Below are positions 1-12,320 of a stretch of DNA of 64,000 bases, piece after piece. The notes beneath the pieces were generated by a model, which was not told the DNA's origin, made no database searches, and was given only the letters and a program-made list of their open reading frames with translations. Positions within the stretch are counted from its first letter, which is position 1; every line of letters begins with the position of its first letter. This stretch comes from Neurospora crassa OR74A (Eukaryota > Ascomycota > Sordariomycetes > Sordariales > Sordariaceae): contig NC_026505.1 in the NCBI RefSeq assembly GCF_000182925.2, positions 868,001-932,000 of the forward strand, given 5' to 3'. The translations under genes and the position numbers were made by a program.

Positions 1-1046
1 CTGTGTGTCAGTCCCAGCAATGCGCGTATGGGTACAGCGCACGTGACTTGGTCAGGAACCGCTGCCAATGTTTGGTGGAGATCTGCCGGCAGCCCTGGCA
101 GAGAGTGGGGTTTTTGTTTCACAGCCGACGACAGAACACGACGGGTTTCCTCTTTGACTTTCTTCAGTTTCTCTTTGCCAATTCACGCCAATGCGGATTC
201 TGTGCTCACCTATCCCATCCACCCACCCTCTTTGTTGTGTACGTACCATCCCACGAAGCTGAGATGGAACGGCCGAATGCGACCATCAAAAGCACCGGTG
301 CTACATATAACGGGATAGCACTACGGACAACACCGAGAAATCAGGAAGTCGGGAACCGGAGATGATGGACCAGTGTGGAGGACGATCTCCCATCCAGGTA
401 CACACTATGGACCAGGGCATGACAGCTTCAAACAGGGGCACGACAATGGGCGGACGACGTGGAGACTTGGAAGGGTCAAGGGCCCGGATGCCGGGATGCG
501 GAAAGCAGAAATTGGAATTTCCATAAAAGCACTGGGAAAAGAAGGAGAGACGGGGCAAGAGAGTTCACATAAACAGTCGTCATCATCGACACAGACCTTA
601 AACCTTTAAACGCCAACTCCCCCACACAAACATCCACATCCCCTTTTCCTCCTTTCGGTCTAGATTTTTCATCATACAAGTTTCATCATACACTTTTCTT
701 TTTCACTTCCTTAGATTATCTCCTATTTCATCTTAATTGTCCTGACCCCATGCCATTCGTTTGATCTCAAGGGGCTCTCCTACTCGGTCTTTTCCCAAAG
801 AATTTCCATATCATCCACCACCCGGTCCAACTCCCACGATAAGTACCATCTGCGGATTCCAGCAACAACATCTGGACGTACACTGGACAGGACCATTGTG
901 TCGACGGCTATTTCACATTTCCCTATCTGGAGGATTCGAGTGAAATTGGTCACCACTTCCCCCGGATTCCGACATATATCCGTCTCGTCTCTTCCCTCCC
1001 GGTTCCTGTGGGTACCACCTCTCTTGGACTACTAGGTATTCCACAC
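1..1046. other. Upstream intergenic region, no supported gene
   Basis: About 1 kb with short overlapping frames on both strands but no recognisable domain, no splice pattern and no fungal start context. The right half (about 600-1000) is pyrimidine-rich with CATCATAC-type repeats, as in promoters and 5' leaders of filamentous fungi. It probably holds the promoter and leader of the bestrophin-family gene that follows. Confidence 0.5.
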
Positions 1047-2835
1047 ATGGCGACAATTCAGCCGCCTCGAAGCAGTCTCCCGGCTGGGGCTGAGCCTCCA
1101 GCACCCCCTTCAGCCAGACTAGACTCTTCCGACTCTCACACCATCACATCCACAATGGCCGGCGACGACGGTCAGATAGACCCTGCCCAGCGACTACCGG
1201 ACCAACAACACTTCAATGGCAGCACCGAGAAGCCCCGGCTGCCACGGTTATCCATCGAGACCCTTCCTGAGCTGGACGCGATCCCCACGCTCATGTCGCC
1301 TCGTCACAACACCATGAACCCCTTCCGGCGGGTACACAACCCTCTAGAGATCGATGACTACTTTGTATGTCTCACCATATTCACCCCTCCCTTATTCACT
1401 TCTCGGAGCACTGCTAACATGATCCTTCCACGATCCCAGACTGGCCCCCGAGACACCCAGAAGCACTCAAAATGGCCTCTCTTCATGCAGATGCACGGCA
1501 GTATCCTGCCCAAGATGATGCTACCACTCCTCGGAGTCGGTGCCTGGACCACTATGCTCACTGTGATCAACTTCAAAGTGACAAACTGTGCGTTGCAACT
1601 GTCCCCTTTGCCTATCCTGTCTCGATCCCAAGCGGAAGCTAACATTCCGTCCCCAGTGGGTATCCACAACATCCTTCTGACGGTCCTCGGTTTTGTGGTT
1701 GGTATGGGTCTGTCTTTCCGCAGCTCTACTGCATACGAGCGCTATTCAGAGGGTCGCCGTTACTGGGCTTCGTTGCTTCTGGCGTGTCAGACTCTTGGTC
1801 GTGTCTACTGGGTGCATGCCAAAGAGCGGGAAGGCGAGCTAGGGAAGAAGGATGTTTTGGCCAAGCTGTAAGTCGTCAAAAGTATCTCCGATCCGCAAGT
1901 TTCATTGCTAACGTGTTCCCAGAACTGTGCTGAACCTCCTGGTCGCTTTCTCTGTGGCTCTCAAGCACCGCCTTCGCTTTGAGCCTTACACCTGCTACGA
2001 TGACATCTCCCACCTCGTGGCTCACCTTGACACCTTTGCCCAGCGCGCCACCGAGGAGGAGCCGGATAAGACCCTCAAGTCCCTCCAACCACCCGGCTTC
2101 TTCAAGGCAGTTGGCGAGTACATTGGCGTTAGCTTCGCCGCCTCCAACCCGCGCAAGGTGATTAAGAAGGCATCTCGCCCGCTTGGCAACCTCCCCCTCG
2201 AAATCCTTTGTTACCTCGCCACCTACACGGACGAGCTGATCGCCAACGGTCAGCTGCCCGTGCCCATGCAGCAAACGCTTGCTTACAACAACATGGCAAT
2301 CCTGAACGACGTCCTGGTGGGCACCGACCGTGTGCTGTCCACCCCGCTCCCCATCGCCTACGCCATCGCCATTGCGCAAATCACCTGGGTCTACATCCTC
2401 CTGCTTCCCTTCCAGCTGCTGCCCACGCTCAACTGGATCACGATTCCGGCCACCATCGCAGCGGCCTACATCATTCTGGGCCTGCTCATGATTGGCAGGG
2501 AGATTGAGAACCCGTTTGGTCGGGACGTCAACGACTTGCCGCTGGAATCGTACTGCGCGCAGGTTGCCGAGGATATGGACATCATTGCCTGCCAGAAGAA
2601 GAGGACGACGAATGCCGACTGGATTGAGAATATCGACAACAAGCCGCTGTGGCCGCTGTCGAACTCGGGCTGGCAGGTCTGGATGAACCGCGGAGAGGAC
2701 ATGATTCGCGAGGCGGTCCACCAGAAGCTGGAGAGCAACTTTGAGACGAGAAAGGAGTTGGACAAGTTGCAGAGCGAGATGAGCCTGATGGACAAGGTGA
2801 GGAGGATGAGCAAGGCGACGGGATGCAATGTATGA
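1047..2835 (+). CDS. Bestrophin-family (UPF0187/YneE-like) chloride channel protein
   Basis: Four exons: 1047-1364, 1440-1587, 1657-1867 and 1923-2835, giving about 529 aa. The three introns (75, 69, 55 bp) have GT/AG ends and GCTAAC branch sites, and frame is kept across each. Residues about 176-192 carry the family signature FRSSTAYERYSEGRRYW, typical of bestrophin/YneE proteins that form anion channels in membranes. Hydrophobic segments flank it (MLPLLGVGAWTTML, HNILLTVLGFVVGMGLSF), and two more lie near the C-terminus (PIAYAIAIAQITWVYILLLPF, ITIPATIAAAYIILGLLMI). The acidic/aromatic IGREIENPFGRDVNDLPL stretch after the last segment is also typical. Start choice is open: the first in-frame ATG is at 1047, but the ATG at 1155 (residue 37) has the better fungal context CACAATGGC, and the first 36 residues are low complexity. 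Family assignment is firm; ion selectivity is inferred from the family. Confidence 0.88.
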
Positions 2836-3598
2836 CTTGATTTTGGCAGCGAGTTGTCTGAGTTGGTGGTGTTGTTGAGAAGGGAAGCGAGCGAGAGTGA
2901 ATTTTTCAAATTGTCAAAAAGGGAAGCAAGCGGGTTGTTGTTATTATTGTTGGACTTTCGTTTTTGTTTCCTTTCTTTTGTCTTTTGTCATTTCTTGTTT
3001 TTTTCTTCGTTTCCGGCGTACATGACTTGGCCGGACTTGGTTTGGGATCTCTTTTTACATTCATGGGTAATGGATCGGTCTTCAAAATGGGGGCATGCAG
3101 TGCGGTCTTCCCACGGTTATCAAAAAAGGTTGGGATGGCTGCGGTGTCTTCAAAAGTTGGATGATCTGCTTTTTGGTTCACTTGATCCGATAGAGTCGGA
3201 TGGCAACACATGGCATGCGTAGAATGATGGAGGAAACAAAGGCATGCAGACATCTATCTGTCTATGATACAGATTTCTTTTGATTTTTTTTCTTGTTCTT
3301 TTTCATTGGATACCACAGCTTGGAGAGATACCCCAGGCTTTAAAGTTTTTAGATACCTATTGAAGGGATAATTAAGCGGAGGAGATATGATTTGGTACAG
3401 ATACAGAGAGACTCAACTCAAAATGCAAAAAAAAAAAAAAACCATCTACTCTCTCATCATTTATCATTCTATCGTATGTCCTGATAATTTCTGCCATGTG
3501 ATATCATGCCTCATAAATTCGTAACGCTCGATGCAACCATAACAAAGTCGTGACAAGGAAAAACAAAACAAAACGTTAGCTCAGAGAAAAGAAACGTA
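2836..3598. other. Intergenic region between convergent genes
   Basis: 3' flank of the bestrophin gene and of the minus-strand hypothetical gene. It holds a T-rich stretch around 2940-3010 and a run of about 15 A at 3427-3441. No coding sequence is supported. Confidence 0.5.
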
Positions 3599-4949
3599 CT
3601 ACCTCGTAACATCCCTCACATCCCCATCTTCCGCATACTCCCCAATCGAGTGTTTCTCCCCCACATGATCCACCAGACTTTCCTCCCTCTTACAAACCGT
3701 ATCCCTCTCCCGATACTTTGAGCACAGATAACACGCAAACCCGCCCCCTCCCCGATGACACTTGACGAAAAACCTCGTCGTCAACAGATAACTCCTGTAC
3801 TCCACATCTTCTTGACCCGTCCGCTCGTTGTGCGTCACGACTTCCTTATCGACCCTCCACGGTCCCCGCTGCACGACTTCGACGGGGTCGAACAAGTGCG
3901 CGTGGCAGTCGGGGCAGACGCCCGAGGAGGCCAGTGAGGAGTCCAGTGGTTGCCCGGATTGTTGCAGGTAGGTGGCGTATTGGCAGTAGATGGAGTTGTG
4001 GTAGGTCAGTTGCTTGGGGATTCCATTTGATGAGTGCAGGGAAGGGGAGCGCGAGTGGGAGTGAGACTGGGAGTGGGAGTGGGAGTGGTGCGAGTGGGCG
4101 ACGGAGCCTCCAGTGCCGCGGGTGCCGCGGGCGCGAGTGTGGGTGGTGGTGGGGCGGTAGGAGGTGTCGTAGTCGCTGGTGTTGTAGTAGTCTCGGAGGG
4201 AAGGGGTCGAGGAGGTGCGCCGGACAGGAGCGATGGGGCGGCTTTGGCTTCGGTTGGAACGGTAGGATGGGGCTGGACCGGGTCCTGGAGCGGGAAGAGC
4301 CCGGTCTATGGGGGCGGATTGGAGAAGACGCTGGTACTGGTCGCGGAGAGCGCGCATGCTGCCTTCCCGGGCAAACTCTGAGGCGTTGTAGAGCTTGCGC
4401 ATGTCTGGGGGCTCGCCGGTGTAGAGGGCTTCTTCAAGCATTTTGATGACGGTGCCTTGGAGGGTGATGATTTGGCCTTGAAGTTGGGTTTGGGCGAGCA
4501 CTTGATGATGATGTCAGTACGACTGTATCTTCTTGCTGAAATTGAAGGTCATAAAGAAGATGTGAAAGCTTACAGTCACCCTGAGCAAACTGAGGCCCCA
4601 TTCTCGAGTAAAGCTGATCATACTGCCCTTGAACCAACGGACCGCCACGCCGAAGGGAGTCTCTTAGATCTTCTTCGTCTCCCTCCCTTTGGTTTCTATT
4701 TCGAGAATTCTGGCGCTCCTCGACCTCGGACTTGCTCTTCACAGCCTCATCCAGTCGCTGTTCCAGCTCCTTGATCCTTCGGTTTTGGCCCCTGTCCATC
4801 TTGCGCTGTCTCCGTTGCCTTCTGGCTTCCCCAACCCGATCGAACAGGTTTACGCCGGTGGTGAAGGTGCCGGCAATGGTAGATATGAGGGTTGCGAGGA
4901 TGAAGCTTTGCTTGATCCTCCTATCGTCGATTGCTCCTGCAGCCTCCAT
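3599..4949 (-). CDS. Hypothetical protein: N-terminal membrane segment, coiled coil, C-terminal Cys/His motif
   Basis: Two exons on the minus strand, 4949-4574 and 4500-3599, giving about 425 aa. The 73-bp intron has a GTAAGC donor, a CTGAC branch site and a CAAG acceptor, and frame is preserved. Residues about 15-36 form a hydrophobic stretch (SFILATLISTIAGTFTTGVN). A charged, probably coiled-coil segment follows (residues about 40-75, with RRIKELEQRLDEAVKSKSEV). The middle is rich in Ser/Pro/Arg and includes a His-Ser repeat (HSHHSHSHSQSHSHSRS). Near the C-terminus are CPDC and, at about residues 382-409, CxxC followed by HxxxxH, which resembles a C2H2-type zinc site. I do not recognise the family. 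It could be a membrane-tethered scaffold; no function is claimed. The ATG at 4949 has A at -3. Confidence 0.72.
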
Positions 4950-7030
4950 CTTGCTGAAGTTGTTGTGGTGGTGGTGTCGGTTGTTTGAGGTTGGGTGACG
5001 GTTTGGGAAAGAATGCGCTCGTAGGTAGAGAGCTCACAAAGAGGTTATGAGATATTTAAGAGATATCGTCGTGGGTTGGGGTTCAACTTGAGGGATCTTC
5101 CTTTTGCGAGCTTGGGTACCAGTCAAGTAAGCTTCCTTGGCGCTCTTGAGACGTCTTGAGAGTCCCGAGAGGCTTTTAGAGTTGCCGTGACATGAAAGTC
5201 TCGCAAGATCTGCAGGTCGAGGCATCATAGTGAAGGTGAGGGAGGATATCGGCATGGGATCAAGCTTTAACAAAACTTAATTGGGTTTCTATCCAATAGT
5301 TCCTGTGTGCTGGCATGCACAGCTGCGTAATGGTGCCTTCGGGTTACTTACTCTATGGAGCTTTCTCACGAGACGTTTGGTGAGAAAACGGGTGTTCGTT
5401 CGACTTACAGCGATGTGAGCCAAGGAAAAGATGCCGTTCCTGAGCGCAAAGACAGCGGTGAGTGGTCCAGTGACGTCAGACCCGCCGGGGCTTCTTCGGC
5501 ACTCCAATAGCGTACTATGACACTACATATCGACAACACCATCTAAATTCCAGTGATCCCCTTCCGCGTCTAAATCATCGTCGGTTGGGCTTGATTGAAA
5601 TGAACCTTCATTTTCGGGCGATTGGAAGGATTTCTTTCTTTTGATATTCCCTGTAATCTTTAGGTACTGCCGAGAACCAATCGATCTTTCCGATTGTGTG
5701 CATAAAGGGTCCCGTCCTTCTTGCGCTGTCACTTGATGCCTTACAAAACACCGCTCTTTAAACGCTTTCCCGTATCCAGGTCCGCAAAGCGCTGCATCAT
5801 TCGAAATGGTACCTACCTATATTTATTTCCTGCCGCGCTGTGGTGATCACCAGCGTTTGTCAATCACGGCCATCGGCATCTAATGACGCCCATCAAAATG
5901 TTAGTACCGGATCTTGTGGAGTCTGTTCGCCGGGCGGGGGTAAGCCTTGTTAATGAAGTCGGTTCCGGTTGTGATACGAGCAATAAATAAGATATCTTCA
6001 CGATGGCTTCATCTGAGACAGAATACACAGTCCACAAGGCCTCCTAAGGCTTCTTGATTGATTAATAATGACATCTGATGGCACACACCGAACAAGACAC
6101 CATCACCCCCCTCAACAATGACTCTCTCCCGCACTAACACTTACAACCCCGCGCCCCCGTTCCTATCACCGAATGTAACGCCCGAGCGAGCTCCAACTCC
6201 ATTGTAACATTGGATTCCCTCCCCAGCAACCCACCCGTCATTGAGGGCAGCGTCGTCATTGTCAGCTTACGCAAGCCACGGTGTAGCACAGGCTCCAGAA
6301 TGTGATGGCGTTAATGGAGATGCGATAAACACTCAAGAACCAGCTTGTAAAAAAGATGATCGAGTAGTTGTTTGCTCGTGATGGGAAAGGACTTGGGTTG
6401 GTCTCGGGCGGATATGCGCGTCGCTCACTGAAGGGTTTCGTAACGGCAGGCTTGAGTCGGGTGCCTCTCTAGAACCCCGACCTGCATTCTACAATTTTTG
6501 GTCTCTATCCCAGAGAGGCAGCAAACATGGACCTTCACGACCAGACACAAACTTCAAACGAGACAGAGCATCCGCTGGATATGAAACTCAACACCAGACG
6601 GACCAAAACGAGCACGACTATATATAGCCTCTTAGGTTGATAGACGTAGAAGTTATACTACTTTCACCTCCCTTGGGATCTCCAAATGCATGCATCCTCA
6701 CGCCACTTAGGACTGAGTGAATTGCAGCATCTCCGACGTCGCCGAGCACAACCGAGCTGATTTGCATGTCGGCTGAAACTTTGACACATTCACGCATAAC
6801 CACCATGAGCAGTCATCGTTCGGGGTAGATCACTTGACCACCTTCAGAAGAGCTTCGCTACAGGTAGGTATTTAGACCACCTTTTCCTTGCTAACTCTTT
6901 AAGTTTTCACTTACCCCGTTGCCAAATAGCACCTCTTCATCAAGCCCGCCCCCCCCCCCCCCCGCCGCCGAGACGCCCTTCACCACCACAATCACTTTTA
7001 GCACCACAAACACTACATCTCACTATCAAA
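4950..7030. other. Intergenic region, probably two divergent promoters
   Basis: About 2 kb between the minus-strand hypothetical gene and the plus-strand O-methyltransferase. Short minus-strand frames at 5034-5732 have no recognisable domain or start context. Near the right end a possible 5'-leader intron runs from a GTAGGT at about 6863, through GCTAAC, to AAATAG at about 6930. A run of about 15 C lies at 6949-6963. Nothing else is supported. Confidence 0.45.
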
Positions 7031-7771
7031 ATGTCTACCGGCAACTTCAAATTCGAAAACAAGGGCCACAACTGGGTCCAAAACGACGTTTGGACCGCCG
7101 TCGACGGCTACACCATGGGCCAGCTCCACCCCTCCAGCAAGCCCAACGCCTCAGCCCTCCAAAACGCCCTTGATGCCTCTAAAGCCGCCGGCCTGCCCGA
7201 CATCTCGGCCTCTCCGGCTCAGAGCAAGTTCATGGCTCTCCAGTGCCGCGTCTTGGGCGTCACACACGCCCTCGAGGTCGGCACTTTGGGCGGCTACTCG
7301 GCCATCTGGCTCGCCAGCGAGAACCCGCAAATGAAGCTTACCACTGTGGAGTTTGACCCCCACCACGTTGAGGTGGCGCGCAAGAACATTGAGTACGCGG
7401 GTTTGTCGGACAGAATCGAGGTTATTCAGGGATCAGGATTGGAGGTGTTGAACCAGCTGAAGAAGGAGATCGAAGAGGGCAAGAGGCCCAAGTTCGGCTT
7501 CTTCTTTATCGATGCCGATAAGCCAAATAACCTCAACTACTTCAACTTGGCGGTGGAAATGGCGCTGCCCAAGGCCATGATTTGCGTGGACAACGTGGTG
7601 CGCGGAGGCAGGCTGATTGATCAGAGCTTGACGGAGCCCAGGGAGACGGCGGGCAGGATTCTGGTCGAGGGAGTGGCCAAGGACACGAGGGTTGAGTCGG
7701 TGGTCATGCAGACTGTGGGCGAGAAGAGCTACGATGGATGTCTTTGGGCCATCTTGAAGACAGATGCTTGA
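7031..7771 (+). CDS. SAM-dependent class I O-methyltransferase (CCoAOMT/COMT-like)
   Basis: Intronless 246-aa frame with ATG in good context (TCAAAATGTC). It transfers a methyl group from S-adenosylmethionine to a hydroxyl, commonly a catechol-type substrate in this family (Methyltransferase_3, PF01596). Visible motifs are the SAM-binding motif I ALEVGTLGGYSA (about 80-91), the acidic loop TTVEFDPHHVEVARKN (about 104-119), the metal/substrate loop FFFIDADKPNN (about 158-167) and DNVVRGG (about 187-193). These are the Asp/Asn positions that bind divalent metal in the family. Length fits a complete protein (220-250 aa). No signal peptide is seen, so it is likely cytosolic. The substrate cannot be read from the sequence, and neighbours give no pathway context. 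Confidence 0.9.
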   Translation: MSTGNFKFENKGHNWVQNDVWTAVDGYTMGQLHPSSKPNASALQNALDASKAAGLPDISASPAQSKFMALQCRVLGVTHALEVGTLGGYSAIWLASENPQMKLTTVEFDPHHVEVARKNIEYAGLSDRIEVIQGSGLEVLNQLKKEIEEGKRPKFGFFFIDADKPNNLNYFNLAVEMALPKAMICVDNVVRGGRLIDQSLTEPRETAGRILVEGVAKDTRVESVVMQTVGEKSYDGCLWAILKTDA

Positions 7772-8534
7772 AATACCTACCTATAATTGGGAGTTGAAGT
7801 GTACGATGTTATGAGTCATGACAGTGGTGGGGGACTTATCAAGCACTCGATTAAATAGTATGCTGCAATGAAAAGGAACCGTTACATGTCGCCTTGAAAA
7901 TTCCTGAAGCTCCAAATAATGAAGTGGTCGTAGGTGGGATGAAGCAGGATGTCGTGCTCCTCAGATGTCGTATTGCCCATCCTTTTTCCCCTTGGCGCAG
8001 AGTTGTAGACGTGCTCCTTGTTTATTGTTAGTGCCACGAAAAGGGGCTTCGTTGTCAAAGTACCTCGTTGCTTGGTGCAGAGCGCAGTGCGTGTGTCACT
8101 AACAATTTTCCATCAGGCCTCGCTGCTGTGTTTCCTAAACGCTTAGGGCAGGAGTAAGGTATGATGTACCTACCTTGCTCGGTTATTGCCTGCCGTAGGG
8201 TGCGACAGGACGGAGACTGGCACACAGCTCAGAGCGGCAGGCTCCTCTCCCCAGCAGGGCACCCATGTCGCGCGCCCCCGTAGCGTCCACCATCCCCTGA
8301 AGAGCCGCCGTTCAGGTGGCACTAGTCGGGGCGCTCAACACCTAGGTACAGCACACGCAGGTACCTAGTAATGGGGTGTAGAGAGAGGTAGACGCGGGTT
8401 GCTGTTCCTGACCGCCCGCCGCCTTTGACATTGAAACTTGCCCGCCCGTGTCTGCCGTCGCCGCCCGTCGCCAACTCGACTTGCAACTCTCAATCATTAC
8501 CTTCCTTCTTCTCCCCCCGACGACACCCGTCACG
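7772..8534. other. Intergenic region upstream of AP-2 mu gene
   Basis: 3' flank of the methyltransferase and promoter/leader of the AP-2 mu gene. It contains TACCTACC-type motifs common in Sordariomycete intergenic DNA and a pyrimidine-rich leader just before 8535. No gene is supported. Confidence 0.45.
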
Positions 8535-10034
8535 ATGCTGTCCGGGATCCTCATCTTCAACCAAAAGGGCGAGAACCTCATCTTCCGAGCCTTCCGCAAT
8601 GACTGCCGCCCACGACTGGCGGACGTGTTCCGCATCCAGGTCATCAGCAACGCCCAGGTCCGATCCCCTATCTTGACCCTCGGCAGCACCACCTTCAGCC
8701 ATGTCAAGCACGAGAACATCTACCTGGTCGCCATCACCCGTAGTAACGCCAATGCCGCCCTGGTCTTCGAGTTCCTCTACCGCTTGATCCAGCTGGGTCG
8801 CGGCTACTTTGGCAAGTTTGACGAGGAGGCCGTCAAGAACAACTTTGTCCTGGTCTACGAGCTCCTGGATGGTATGTCCCACCTACGGTAGCCCCCCTTT
8901 TTGGTGTTTCTAGATGGCGGCTTGCAACTAACCTCAACTCTATGTCCGCCGCGCCCTTACAGAAATCATCGACTTTGGTTATCCCCAAAACACCGAGACC
9001 GACACTCTCAAGATGTACATCACAACCGAAGGCGTCAAGTCGGAGCGCGCCGTCGAGGACTCCGCCAAGATCACCATGCAAGCTACTGGCGCTTTATCCT
9101 GGCGCAAGGCCGATGTCAAGTACCGCAAGAACGAAGCCTTTGTCGACGTAATCGAAGATGTCAACCTGCTCATGAGCGCAACCGGCTCCGTCCTGCGCGC
9201 CGACGTCAACGGCCAGATCATCATGCGCGCCTACCTCAGCGGCACGCCCGAGTGCAAGTTCGGTCTCAACGACCGCCTCCTACTCGACCAGGACGGACTC
9301 ATGAGCCTGCCCAGCGGCAACAGGATGGGGAGCAAGGCGACCAAGGCCGCGGCCGGCAGCGTCACGCTCGAAGATTGCCAATTCCACCAGTGCGTCAAGC
9401 TGGGCAAGTTTGACAGTGACCGCATCATCAGCTTCATTCCGCCCGACGGCGAGTTCGAGCTGATGAGGTACCGCGCAACCGAGAACGTCAACCTGCCGTT
9501 CAAGGTGCACGCCATTGTCAACGAGGTGGGCAAGACAAAGGTGGAATACAGCATCGGTGTGCGCGCCAACTTTGGATCCAAGTTATTTGCGACCAACGTG
9601 GTCGTCAAGATTCCCACGCCGCTCAACACGGCCAGGATCACGGAGCGCTGTACCCAGGGCAAGGCCAAGTACGAGCCGTCCGAGAACGTGATTGTGTGGA
9701 AGATTGGTCGCTTTGCTGGACAGAGCGAGTTTGTGCTGAGCGCCGAGGCCGAGCTTACGAGCATGACAAACCAGAAGGCTTGGAGCAGGCCGCCACTCAG
9801 TATGAACTTTAGCTTGCTGATGTTTACCAGCTCTGGCTTGCTGGTTCGCTATCTTAAGGTGTTCGAAAAGAGCAACTACTCGAGTGTGAAGTGGGTGAGG
9901 TATATGACAAGGGCAGGAAGCTACGAGATTAGGTAGGTTGCCGTTCTTTTCGTTTTTTTGTTCTTCTTCTCCGATTTCTTTGCTGTCTCCTTTACCGGCG
10001 CAATGCATTTCGCTAATACTTTCACAGGTTCTAA
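8535..10034 (+). CDS. apm4: AP-2 clathrin adaptor complex subunit mu
   Basis: Three exons, 8535-8871, 8963-9932 and a 7-nt last exon 10028-10034, give about 437 aa, the usual length for mu2. The N-terminal longin-like domain (about 1-140) begins MLSGILIFNQKGENLIFR and includes the mu2-typical [20 protein letters not shown]. The mu-homology domain (about 165 to the end) binds tyrosine-based cargo signals. AP-2 recruits cargo and clathrin at the plasma membrane. Intron 1 (91 bp) splits GAA codon. The 95-bp intron 2 removes a TAG that would otherwise end the protein after SYEIR. Splicing instead adds Phe and TAA, using a CTAAT branch and a CACAG acceptor. Clues for AP-2 over AP-1 are the spacing of the N-terminal motifs and the RSPILTLGSTTFSHVKHENIYL region. 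Confidence 0.92.
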
Positions 10035-11279
10035 ATTATTGTATAATACGTAATGGCGTGCGCCACCGACTACACACCCTATCCGGTTAATGCACGGGCC
10101 ATCCTACCACCTACGGCATATAATAGCACGGCGTCTGGGCGTTACTAGTTACACGAAGGGAAGCATCAGGCGATTGATACCAGAGTAATAAAATCAACTT
10201 ATACAAGGAGATGTCCCAAAGGGGGAACAAGGGTCACAACAACGTTACGACGAGCACAAAACGACGAAAAGCTCTTCGCCAGTGTATGGGACAGGCACGA
10301 TAATACGTGGCACGCGTGGCAGTGAGCTATAGGACATGGGGCCGTGCGATATGGAGAGCTAAACTTCAAGCGATAGGATATGTCGCCAATCAGCTTTGTA
10401 TGAAACTACCAGACCATGGGTGCTGGTGAAGGGAATGGTCTGGAACAGCACCAGGGGAATGGCTTGTCCGATGATAGAAAGAGACACGGGAAAAATGTTT
10501 TGAACTCATCTCCTGTTGTCCTGTTAATACGATCGAGCATGGCTGAAACGGGAATGTGCTTACATAGTAACAGGTCCCTCGAGAGGCCTGATACCGGTGG
10601 CCTTGGACTGGAGTTGGCCGCCTACTTAGCACCCAGGACCTTGCGAACCAACGAACTTGAACTCCGGATTTTTCTGCGCTTTTTGGTCCATCGAGCCGTG
10701 GCTCATTCTTCGCAACTCTAGAGGCACCTAGGACCAAATCTATTCGCTTGGTTTTGCCTCTCTAGGCAACGGTTTAGAAAATAGTGATTCAGTCTTACGG
10801 ACACGATACAGCCCTGCCAGCTTGTCAGTGTCAGTTAGTGTTCACCATCACCGTTTCTGACTCGATAATTGCCGTCGTTCCAGCTTCCACCGTGTGACGA
10901 AAGACAGGCTGTTGTTTTGCTCCGTCTCGATCTGAGCGCTTGCGTCTCGTCGATGTGTTATCGATCAAGTGCCAACGGATATACCAAGTATGACGACGCG
11001 GAAAGGACGAAGCGTACTTGATCCCGGAGTCACCATCACAACTACTAGGACCAGACAGGTAGGTAGAAAAGGTGAGGAATGCGGCCGTCTTTCCGCAGCG
11101 TCGACAGTCTGGTTTGGCATTCCCCAAATCTTGAACTGGACCGCGTTTATTGTGCGTCGTCGTCATTGCTGAGTGTCGTGAAAGATATCAACCCCATCCG
11201 CATCTTTCTCTCATCTTTTACTCTGGGTCTCGTTCCTCCCCTTGGCCTTTTTCCCAATATCCCCTCACTTAAGAAAACA
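10035..11279. other. Intergenic region upstream of GH16 gene
   Basis: About 1.2 kb without a supportable gene. Short frames on both strands have no domain or splice support. The last 100 bp are pyrimidine-rich, as expected for the leader of the gene at 11280. Confidence 0.45.
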
Positions 11280-12277
11280 ATGGGCAACGATACGTTGAGC
11301 CTCCTGTTGCCGAGGCTGTTCTTGGTTCTTTCGGCATTGGTTGCGTTGGCTGCTGCACAATCAGGGACGGATTGTAACCCCATCAAGAGTAGGTTTAGGT
11401 GGACGTTTACATGAAATACTTTCAGAACTAGACCGCTGATGTATGAGAGGGTGCCATGTCATATCACAGCCTCTGGCTGCCCTCTGGATATAGGTCTCAC
11501 CAACAATCCATATGGCGTCGATTTTACCAAAGGAACAATGGACCAGGCTTCCTGGACGTCCGTAGGCGCCGGCTCCGTTATCTACACCTCCCAGGGTGCC
11601 GTCCTCACTCTCTCCAAGAAGGGAGATGCACCCACCATCTCCACAAACTGGTATATCTTCTTTGGCCGCGTCGAGGTGCTCATGCGTGCAGCTCCGGGGA
11701 CGGGTATCATCAGCAGCGTGGTGCTTGGGAGCGATGACGGAGACGAGATTGACTGGGAATTGATCGGCGGCAACAACGACGAAGTGCAAACCAACTATTT
11801 TGGCAAGGGGAACGTGACCTTGTATAACCGCGGCGGGAATTCAGCAGTGCACGATGTGCAAGGAACGAGACACAACTATACGATCGACTGGCAAATTGGT
11901 CAGTTGACGTGGTACGTGGATGGAAAGACGGTTCGCACGCTCAAGGAAGAGGATGCGGTCGGAGGGCTGAACTATCCGCAGACGCCCATGAAGCTGAGAA
12001 TAGGCTCGTGGGCTGGAGGTGACCCGGATAATGCGCCGGGGACAATTGCATGGGCGGGGGGTGTGACGGACTACACCAAGGGGCCGTTCACGATGTATGT
12101 TGAGAGGGTGTCGGTGACGAATCGGTATCCGGCGGCGAGCTATTCGTATGGCGACATGTCGGGAAACTGGGATAGTATTGTTCTGAAGAAGGATGACGCT
12201 GCTGATGGGAATCAGAGCAAAGAGGGCATCGTCAAGAAAGATGGGTCGAGGGGGGTTGCGTCTGCCACCAACTCCAC

Positions 12278-12320
<43 letters not shown>

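Noticed and set aside
3-365. 120-aa plus-strand open frame at the left edge
   Set aside because: No domain, no start context, and composition like fungal intergenic DNA.
1876-2721. 281-aa minus-strand open frame
   Set aside because: Antisense shadow of the bestrophin coding exon, which has family motifs and a splice pattern on the plus strand.
5034-5732. Three short minus-strand open frames
   Set aside because: No recognisable domain, no convincing introns joining them, no conserved motif.
9231-10008. Minus-strand frames of up to 177 aa
   Set aside because: Shadows of the AP-2 mu exon.
8535-10034. AP-1 mu instead of AP-2 mu
   Set aside because: The [20 protein letters not shown] region, the N-terminal MLSGILIFNQKGENLIFR and the overall length fit mu2 better.
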